A DNA stretch of 55,000 bases from Paenibacillus bovis (lineage in GTDB: Bacteria; Bacillota; Bacilli; Paenibacillales; Paenibacillaceae). Positions 49,006-55,000 of the stretch are shown piece by piece. A program made the translations under genes and the position numbers. Every line of letters begins with the position of its first letter. Position 1 is the first letter of the stretch. The stretch spans positions 737,501 through 792,500 of the forward strand of contig NZ_CP013023.1 of the NCBI RefSeq assembly GCF_001421015.2. The letters are read 5' to 3'. The notes below the pieces were generated by a model. It did no database searches and was not told the origin of the DNA. It worked only from the letters and a program-made list of their open reading frames with translations.

Positions 49006-49317
49006 ATGGGTAACATGAATCAGATGATGAAGCAAGTGAAGAAAATGCAGGAGCAAATGCTGAAAGCACAGGAAGAACTGGGTTCCAAAACAGTATCTGG
49101 TTCTGCTGGTGGCGGCGTAGTCTCTGTTGAGGTTAACGGACACAAAAAAATTATCTCTATCAACATCAAACCGGAAGCTGTAGATCCGGATGACGTGGAA
49201 ATGCTGCAGGATCTGGTACTCACAGCTGTTAACGATGCAATGAGCAAAGCAGAAGAACTGGCGAACCAGGATATGGGTAAATTCACAGGCGGAATGAAGA
49301 TTCCTGGCCTGTTCTAA
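49006..49317 (+). CDS. YbaB/EbfC family nucleoid-associated protein
   Basis: A 103-residue dimeric DNA-binding protein. It begins [25 protein letters not shown], a long helix, and has the central [25 protein letters not shown] sheet, read in pieces; this is the YbaB (yaaK) pattern. The ATG at 49006 is 10 bases after AGAGGAG; a TTG at 49000 is an alternative. It lies between dnaX and recR, the conserved dnaX-yaaK-recR operon. Confidence 0.93.
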   Translation: MGNMNQMMKQVKKMQEQMLKAQEELGSKTVSGSAGGGVVSVEVNGHKKIISINIKPEAVDPDDVEMLQDLVLTAVNDAMSKAEELANQDMGKFTGGMKIPGLF

Positions 49318-49368
49318 AATAACAGATCGGCATTAGCCAAATGACCGGTCTCAAAGGAGATCGCTGTA

Positions 49369-49965
49369 TTGTATTATCCCGAACCGATTGCTAAATTGAT
49401 AGATGCTTTTACGCACTTGCCGGGAGTAGGGCCGAAGACAGCCGGTCGGCTTGCCTTTCACGTTCTTCGTATGAAAGAAGACGACGTGATTGACTTTGCC
49501 AAAGCACTGGTCAATGTGAAGCGGAATCTTCACTACTGTTCCGTATGCGGTAATATTACTGACGCGGATCCATGCCAGATCTGTCAGGACAAAACGAGAG
49601 ATGCTTCTGTCATTTGTGTGGTACAGGAGCCCAAGGATCTGGTCGCGATGGAGCGTACCCGTGAATTCGATGGCTATTATCATGTACTGCATGGAGCCAT
49701 CTCGCCGATCGAAGGTATAGGTCCCGACGAAATCAAGCTCAAAGAACTGCTGAATCGTCTGAGTGATGAGCGGGTGCAGGAGCTGATTCTGGCCACCAAC
49801 CCCAACATTGAGGGCGAAGCAACAGCCATGTATATCTCGCGTCTGGTGAAGCCATTTAATCTAAAGGTAACCCGGATTGCTCACGGACTGCCGGTTGGCG
49901 GAGATCTGGAATATGCAGATGAAGTCACCCTGTCCAAAGCGCTGGAAGGGCGCAGAGAACTATAA
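49369..49965 (+). CDS. recR: Recombination mediator protein RecR
   Basis: RecR acts with RecF and RecO to load RecA at gaps. The 198-residue protein has a helix-hairpin-helix ([14 protein letters not shown]), a four-Cys zinc finger (Cys57, 60, 69, 72), and a Toprim domain with [14 protein letters not shown]. It ends with the canonical [26 protein letters not shown] pattern. It starts at TTG 49369, 9 bases after AAAGGAG, 51 bases after the ybaB-type stop. The yaaL-bofA genes that follow in B. subtilis are not here. Confidence 0.96.
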   Translation: MYYPEPIAKLIDAFTHLPGVGPKTAGRLAFHVLRMKEDDVIDFAKALVNVKRNLHYCSVCGNITDADPCQICQDKTRDASVICVVQEPKDLVAMERTREFDGYYHVLHGAISPIEGIGPDEIKLKELLNRLSDERVQELILATNPNIEGEATAMYISRLVKPFNLKVTRIAHGLPVGGDLEYADEVTLSKALEGRREL

Positions 49966-50001
49966 TCCTTTTTCTAATAATCACAAAGTCTTTAATACAA
50001 G

Positions 50002-50042
50002 GCGTCAGGTCCCATTTTATGGTGAACTGACGCTTTTTTTGT
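50002..50042 (+). terminator. Terminator after recR
   Basis: GCGTCAG (50002-50008) and CTGACGC (50027-50033) pair, with a CCAT/ATGG inner pairing, followed by seven or more T. Confidence 0.85.
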
Positions 50043-50084
50043 TATATTGTCGCATTTTAGGGTATATGTTATTAGCTGCACAAC

Positions 50085-50098
50085 TGGGAACGTTCCCA
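50085..50098. promoter_or_regulatory. Palindromic operator for the LacI-family regulator
   Basis: TGGGAACGTTCCCA is a perfect 14-base palindrome with a central CG, the usual shape of LacI/GalR operators. It lies 85 bases before the LacI-type gene and is probably its binding site, implying autoregulation of the sugar cluster. A promoter should be next to it, but no strong match is seen. Confidence 0.65.
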
Positions 50099-50182
50099 CT
50101 AAAAGAAACAGCTATCTAACAGACGAATACATACGTTGGGATCAACACACATTTAATACATAGAGACAGAGAGGGAAAACCT

Positions 50183-51301
50183 ATGGGACCTACTATTCAT
50201 GACGTTGCACGACTGGCTAATACATCCAAGAGTACTGTTTCTCGTTATCTTAACGGCCAATCCGTCCGGCGGCACACCCAGGAAGCACTGGAGAAAGCGA
50301 TCAAGGAGCTCAATTACCATCGTAATATGAACGCACGCCGGTTGGTAATGAACAAGACATTTAATATCGGTGTCATCGTCGACAATATATCCAACACGTT
50401 TTACTCCGGTATCATACGCGGCATTGAGCAGATCACCCACGATCACGGATATAACAGTGTATTCTACAGTTGGGATTCTAATTACCCGAGAGGAAAAGCC
50501 GCAGAGCGCAGACAAGAGAGCTCATTTTTGAAATTGTTGTATGAAGGCGAGGTAGACGGCATCATTTTGCTTAGTTTCAAAAAGCGTGCCAAAGAGGAGC
50601 TGGAACAGATCAGTCAGACTCCGTATCCGGTAGTGCTTATAGGCGATCACGGAGAAATGGACAATATTTTGGCTATCGATGTAGATAATGGGGCGGGAAC
50701 AGCAAAATCGGTACGTTATTTGTATGAGCTCGGTCATCGCCGAATAGCCTACATCTCTGGCCCTGAATATGCTACAGCCAGTGATTATCGTTTTAGGGGC
50801 TATCGTGAAGCGCTCAAGCAGCATCAGCTGGAATATGATCAAGCGCTTGTAACGTCTTCGGATTGGAGTAAAGAGGGAGGTTACGAGACTATGAAGAAAC
50901 TGCTGCAACAAGCTGATTTTACAGCTGTAATCGGTTCTAATGACGAGACCGCTATTGGAGCGCTTCGTGCGATCCATGAATATGGATTGTCTGTACCGGA
51001 GCAGATGTCCATCATTGGTTATGATGATATTCCTATCTCCGAATGGGTAAGGCCTGCGCTTACAACTATCCGGCAGCCGTTTGAACAAATCGGATGCCAG
51101 GCAGCTGCCAGCTTGTTCGAACAGCTGGAGAAAGGAGGAGGATCGCCGATACAGTCAGACAAGCAAGGGCAGCAAGCAAACGGCGCAGATACAGCCATAC
51201 TATCCGTATCTGGCCGGGTGCATCTGCTCGAACCTTCGCTGGTCATCCGTGATTCCTGTTCTAAAGTGAATACAGACGTTGCCAAAGGGGGAGAATCGTG
51301 A
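50183..51301 (+). CDS. LacI/GalR family transcriptional regulator
   Basis: A 372-residue repressor-type protein. Residues 1-58 form the DNA-binding domain: TIHDVARLANTSKSTVSRYLNG (helix-turn-helix) and NMNARRLVMNKT (hinge). The rest is the periplasmic-binding-protein-like effector domain, with NIGVIVDNISNTFYSGII and SIIGYDDIPISEWVRPALTTIRQP as landmarks. The C-terminus extends about 40 residues past the usual end (Gly/Gln-rich, then VHLLEPSLVIRDSC). The ligand is unknown, probably the sugar taken up by the linked transporter. The stop overlaps the start of the permease gene by 4 bases. Confidence 0.92.
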   Translation: MGPTIHDVARLANTSKSTVSRYLNGQSVRRHTQEALEKAIKELNYHRNMNARRLVMNKTFNIGVIVDNISNTFYSGIIRGIEQITHDHGYNSVFYSWDSNYPRGKAAERRQESSFLKLLYEGEVDGIILLSFKKRAKEELEQISQTPYPVVLIGDHGEMDNILAIDVDNGAGTAKSVRYLYELGHRRIAYISGPEYATASDYRFRGYREALKQHQLEYDQALVTSSDWSKEGGYETMKKLLQQADFTAVIGSNDETAIGALRAIHEYGLSVPEQMSIIGYDDIPISEWVRPALTTIRQPFEQIGCQAAASLFEQLEKGGGSPIQSDKQGQQANGADTAILSVSGRVHLLEPSLVIRDSCSKVNTDVAKGGES

Positions 51302-52173
51302 ATTCCAAGCTCAATAAATATTATTTTGGGTACATCTTCGTTGCTCCGTTTTTTATCTCGTTCGCTGTATTTGGATTGGTGCCTATTCTGTATACGCTCT
51401 ATCTGAGCTTTACCAATTGGGATGCATTTAATGATCCGGCATACACAGGCTTTGGCAATTATACCCGCCTGCTGCATGATATAGCTTTTTATCAATCGAT
51501 TGGCAATACGCTGATCATCTGGATCTTCTCGATTGTTCCTCAACTGATTATTGCAATTACGCTTGCCATTATCCTCAATGAGAAATTTATCCGGGGCAAG
51601 CATTTTTTTCGTGCCATATACTATTTTCCGAATATTATCACGCCTGTTACGCTCGGGGTATTGTTCAGCCTGATTTTTGATTGGCAGACAGGGAGTATAA
51701 ATAAGCTGCTGACCACGATTGGTCTGGTGGAAGATCCGATTAACTGGTTTAACAATCCATGGTGGTCCCGCTTGATTGTAGCTGCTGTTATCTGCTGGCA
51801 GAATTTTGGGTTTAATATGATCGTTTTTATCGCAGGCCTGCAGAGTATTCCTGATGAAGTATACGAGGCTTCACAGGTGGACGGTGCCAACGGCTGGCAG
51901 AAAACATGGTATGTAACGATTCCGCTGCTGCGCCCGGTATTTATTTTCACACTGATTACGTCGGTGATTGGAGGACTGCAGTTATTCGATTCGCCGTATA
52001 TGATTGGCAATGGTCCTAATAATACGACTCGTACCATGATTATGTATTTGTATGAGACGGCTTTCAAGAATTTCAATTTTGGTTATGGGGCAGCTATTGC
52101 TTATGGTGTGTTTGTGATTGTAATGTGCTTTACTGCCGTCACCGTCTGGCTTACACGCAGACGAGAGCAGTAA
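51298..52173 (+). CDS. Sugar ABC transporter permease (MalF-like, CUT1)
   Basis: A 291-residue permease with six predicted membrane helices, the first at GYIFVAPFFISFAVFGLVPI. The EAA loop that contacts the ATPase is EASQVDGANGWQKTWYVTIPLLRP. The GTG start overlaps the LacI-type stop (GTGA), so regulator and permease are translationally coupled. It pairs with the MalG-like permease and the binding lipoprotein downstream. No ATPase gene is in the cluster; such systems often share an MsmX-type ATPase encoded elsewhere. Confidence 0.92.
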   Translation: MNSKLNKYYFGYIFVAPFFISFAVFGLVPILYTLYLSFTNWDAFNDPAYTGFGNYTRLLHDIAFYQSIGNTLIIWIFSIVPQLIIAITLAIILNEKFIRGKHFFRAIYYFPNIITPVTLGVLFSLIFDWQTGSINKLLTTIGLVEDPINWFNNPWWSRLIVAAVICWQNFGFNMIVFIAGLQSIPDEVYEASQVDGANGWQKTWYVTIPLLRPVFIFTLITSVIGGLQLFDSPYMIGNGPNNTTRTMIMYLYETAFKNFNFGYGAAIAYGVFVIVMCFTAVTVWLTRRREQ

Positions 52174-52294
52174 AAGCAGGTCTGGCTGTATAACAGTATG
52201 ACAGCCTGTCTGATCGGAGTGGACGAGGAAGGAAGAATTGTGGTCGCATATCTATAAGCGGACTTACTATGAATAATAACCAGGGAGGTTAAAA

Positions 52295-53170
52295 ATGGAG
52301 TGGAGCAGTAAGACAGTACCCGAACGACCTGATGCGAACAATGGAAAAACAGGAAGAATACTATCCAGGTTGTTCATCTACCTTTTACTGATAGGAAGCG
52401 CCGTAATTTGTCTGATCCCTTTTTACAGCATGTTTATTACAGCGACACATACCAACTCCAGTATCGCTCGTCAGCTGCTGCTGATTCCCGGGGATCAATT
52501 GCTGGATAATTATCATCGATTGATTGAGACCGTACCGATCTGGCGTGGCTTTGCCAATACTACATTAATCAGTGTGATTTCCACTCTGTTAACGGTATAT
52601 TTCTCTGCGCTGGCAGGCTATGGATTTTCTAAATATCGTTTTAGTCTTAGCAGTATGCTATTTGCTATTGTACTGGGTACGATGATGATCCCGGGTCAGC
52701 TGGGCATTATCGGATTTTACCGTCTGATGGACTCCTTTGGATGGCTGAATACGTATTGGCCGCTGATTTTGCCATCGGTCCATAATGCATTTGGTGTTTT
52801 TCTGATGAAGCAGTTTGCCGATAGCTCTATACCTTCCGAGATTATCGAATCCGGCCGAATCGATGGCAGTGGGGAGTTGTATATTTTCCACCGACTGGTA
52901 CTGCCGCTTATGATGCCCGGAATAGCTACACTCGCAATTTTTACTTTCATTGGCAAATGGAATGATTTCCTCAACCCGTTAATTATCCTTTTTGATAATG
53001 AACTTCAGACGTTGCCTGTTATGATCGCTGGTGTCAAATCGCAATTCACAGCTGATTTTGGTGCACAATATGTAGGCATTGTGATCTCGATTATTCCTAT
53101 ACTCATTGTATTCTCGATCATGTCGAAGCGCATTATCAGCAGTGTAGCAGCAGGCGCAGTCAAAGGTTAG
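52295..53170 (+). CDS. Sugar ABC transporter permease (MalG-like, CUT1)
   Basis: A 291-residue permease with a polar N-terminal stretch of about 25 residues and six membrane helices. The EAA loop is IIESGRIDGSGELYIFHRLVLPLMMP. The C-terminus IISSVAAGAVKG is the family signature. GGGAGG lies 6 bases before the ATG. The 121-base spacer after the first permease shows no terminator, so they are likely one transcript. Confidence 0.92.
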   Translation: MEWSSKTVPERPDANNGKTGRILSRLFIYLLLIGSAVICLIPFYSMFITATHTNSSIARQLLLIPGDQLLDNYHRLIETVPIWRGFANTTLISVISTLLTVYFSALAGYGFSKYRFSLSSMLFAIVLGTMMIPGQLGIIGFYRLMDSFGWLNTYWPLILPSVHNAFGVFLMKQFADSSIPSEIIESGRIDGSGELYIFHRLVLPLMMPGIATLAIFTFIGKWNDFLNPLIILFDNELQTLPVMIAGVKSQFTADFGAQYVGIVISIIPILIVFSIMSKRIISSVAAGAVKG

Positions 53171-53221
53171 CTCGATATACGTCTATACCCGTACCTATTC
53201 GATTTCAAAGGAGAATCCCAT

Positions 53222-54514
53222 GTGAAAACAACAACTGTCTGGAGAACAAGTATCGCTATCTTGCTGATTGCCGCAATGCTGGTAGGCTGCGGAGGCAAAG
53301 ATAAGCAATCAACAGCAAGTCAACCTGCCCGTAATGCCAGTGGAGAGCTGGAAGGCAATTTGGTCGTATGGACGTTTTTTGATCAGGTAGAGGATATGGC
53401 TGCCCAATTTATGAAGGAAAATCCCAAGGTGAAAGTCGAAGTCAAAACATTTCCGGGGGACGATTATCAGACCAAGCTGCTAACCGCTCTTCAATCCGGA
53501 CAGAATGTACCGGATGTATTTGATCTGGAACGTTCCTATATTGGCAAGTTTATCGATTCCAAGTATCTGTCGGATTTGTCGGCTATGGGGGCGGAAGATC
53601 TGGTAGCTAATTACGTGCCTTACGTACAGGCACTGGGGAGAGCATCCGATAATACTATTCGCGCTGTATCTGACCACTCTTCTCCCGGAGGATTCTGGTA
53701 TATTCGTGAGAATGCTCAAAAGTACTTGGGTACCGATGATCCAGACCAAATCAGCGATATGGTGAATAGCTGGGATAAAATCATTGCTCTGGGGCAGAAA
53801 GTGGAACAGCAAAGCCAGGGGCAGGTGCATCTGATCTCCAATTCAGGTGACCTGTTTGATATCGAAGCATACAATACAGAACCCTGGGTCAAAGATGGCA
53901 AGTTAAATATCGACCCCAAGTGGGAACAGTACTATACGATCCAGCAGCAGATTAATGATAACAATGTGGATGCCAAGCTCTCCTTTATGTCAGCGGGCTG
54001 GGGAAATGCCCTTAATGATGGCAGTGTAGTTCTGACGACAATGCCGGCCTGGGCCTCATTTATGATTGATAATGACAACGGAGCAGCCAAAGGAAAATAC
54101 GGAGTCGCGCGTACACCAGAAGGCTACTATAACGGAGGAACCTACCGTGGTATTTATCGGGAATCACCCAATCAGGAACTTGCTTACGAGTTTATCAAAT
54201 ATATCGCCGGTGAGAAGTGGCAGCAGCATAACCTAGAGGCAACCGGCAATATGCCGGGAAACGCCAAAGTATATGAGAAGAATCTAAATACATTCACCTC
54301 CGAGATCACCGGCGACCAAAAAGTAATGAAAGTGTACTACGATGTAGTCAAAGACCTGCCTGCGCTCCAACCCGACAAGTACAGTGAAGAAATTCTCAGT
54401 ACATGGCGCAAAGTCGCAAAAGAAGGCATTACCAATCATACCGACTATGCTGCAGTCTTAGCCAATTTTACCAAACAGGTACAAAACGCGTTTCCGGAGA
54501 TTCAGGCTCCATAA
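53222..54514 (+). CDS. Sugar ABC transporter substrate-binding lipoprotein
   Basis: A 430-residue extracellular solute-binding protein, family 1. The GTG start at 53222 is 8 bases after AAAGGAG. The signal peptide ends in lipobox LVGC with the lipidated Cys at residue 23. The mature protein starts with a GGKDKQS linker, then NLVVWTFFDQVEDMAAQF and VPDVFDLERSYIGKFID typical of maltose/multiple-sugar binders. Aromatic residues (WYIREN, AWASFM, YNGGTYRGIYRES) would stack on a sugar. The substrate cannot be read out. Last gene of the cluster; terminator at 54663. Confidence 0.93.
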   Translation: MKTTTVWRTSIAILLIAAMLVGCGGKDKQSTASQPARNASGELEGNLVVWTFFDQVEDMAAQFMKENPKVKVEVKTFPGDDYQTKLLTALQSGQNVPDVFDLERSYIGKFIDSKYLSDLSAMGAEDLVANYVPYVQALGRASDNTIRAVSDHSSPGGFWYIRENAQKYLGTDDPDQISDMVNSWDKIIALGQKVEQQSQGQVHLISNSGDLFDIEAYNTEPWVKDGKLNIDPKWEQYYTIQQQINDNNVDAKLSFMSAGWGNALNDGSVVLTTMPAWASFMIDNDNGAAKGKYGVARTPEGYYNGGTYRGIYRESPNQELAYEFIKYIAGEKWQQHNLEATGNMPGNAKVYEKNLNTFTSEITGDQKVMKVYYDVVKDLPALQPDKYSEEILSTWRKVAKEGITNHTDYAAVLANFTKQVQNAFPEIQAP

Positions 54515-54662
54515 TTATAGAGAAAAAGAATATACCGCCATGTATCATGCGTATACGATCTTCAAACTTGGAGGAGCTTGCTTTACAAAAGGAAAAGCGA
54601 GATCGCATTTCTCTAGTCCTGCTATATGGAGAACCTGCTGCGTCCGTAATAGATCATTTCAA

Positions 54663-54703
54663 AAACAGAGAACGGGTATCTATTCGTTCTCTGTTTGTTT
54701 TTG
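54663..54703 (+). terminator. Terminator of sugar-uptake cluster
   Basis: AAACAGAGAACG (54663-54674) and CGTTCTCTGTTT (54685-54696) form a perfect 12-bp stem, followed by a T-rich stretch. It is about 150 bases after the stop. Confidence 0.82.
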
Positions 54704-55000
54704 TATATAGCGACGATAACTAAGTACTTGTACTATGATGATCACTAAGCATTTATACTATCAGATGAAGCACAACAAGTGATTAAAACGTCATGCGTCA
54801 GATAAAGAGACTCACTCATCATCTGACGAAAGCTCAATTTAATACGGGATCTGACAAATTGTTTGATTAAACTTCAAAGGAGAATAATCAATAAAGCAGT
54901 AATAAAATATAATATAGAAGTTGCAAAAAAATTAACTGCTTATTATAAAAGAAACTCTTATCATTTCTATGCTTATTGCAAGTTCAATCAGCTATTGTCG
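54704..55000. other. AT-rich end of window without supported gene
   Basis: No ORF with a ribosome site is seen. An 8-bp inverted repeat, CGTCAGAT (54796-54803) and ATCTGACG (54821-54828), is present. An AAAGGAG at about 54877-54883 has no start codon at the right distance. The region may be the upstream part of a gene beyond the window. Confidence 0.4.

Noticed and set aside
54403..54723. 106-codon frame overlapping the end of the binding-protein gene
   Set aside because: It begins inside the binding protein in another frame, ends in the terminator region and has no ribosome site.

Overview
The window is chromosomal DNA of a Gram-positive, endospore-forming firmicute, most likely Paenibacillus or a close relative in Paenibacillaceae. 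This rests on a partial rRNA operon beside guaB-dacA-pdxST-serS, a clear spo0F next to pyrG and rpoE (delta), a large Gram-positive type SRP RNA ahead of dnaX, lipobox lipoproteins, an SLH-anchored giant surface protein, strong AGGAGG-type ribosome sites and moderate GC. The gene order copies two blocks that lie on either side of the origin in Bacillus subtilis, so the window is probably close to oriC.

Layout. 1-2126: end of an rRNA operon (23S 3' part, 5S, terminator). 2356-2976: a small secreted stalk-domain protein. 3254-10428: guaB, dacA, pdxS-pdxT, serS and tRNA-Ser(UGA). 10579-12882: a YitT-type membrane protein and a lipoprotein. 13014-16112 (minus strand): tadA-acetyltransferase and motA-motB, separated by a cluster of perfect DnaA boxes; motAB has a sigma-D-like promoter. 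16298-18440: small hypothetical, acetyltransferase, and a secreted NlpC/P60 hydrolase behind a c-di-AMP (ydaO-type) riboswitch. 18716-23739: YwhD-family protein and a compact three-gene unit: a KaiC-like double-domain ATPase, a small winged-helix protein and a multi-domain LuxR regulator. 23922-32505: a 2838-residue SLH surface protein of about 25 Ig-like modules plus a TDPGTGG minisatellite. 32729-36546: MHYT-GGDEF-EAL protein, 3-methyladenine DNA glycosylase (minus) and speE.

36779-46689 is the ywiB-argS-rpoE-pyrG-spo0F-fba-murA-rho block. It carries recognisable regulatory DNA: a pyrG promoter whose transcript should start GGGCUU followed by an attenuator (reiterative transcription control), and a sigma-H-like promoter with a near Spo0A box before spo0F. 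46752-50042 is SRP RNA, dnaX, ybaB-type gene and recR. 50085-54703 is a sugar-uptake cluster: LacI regulator with a palindromic operator, two CUT1-type permeases and a binding lipoprotein, without its own ATPase. The last 300 bases hold no gene I can support.

The least described parts are the KaiC-like/winged-helix/GAF-LuxR operon, which sits directly before the giant repeat protein, and that protein itself, which carries an apparently perfect 528-bp tandem duplication. A link between the regulator operon and the surface protein is inferred only from adjacency.
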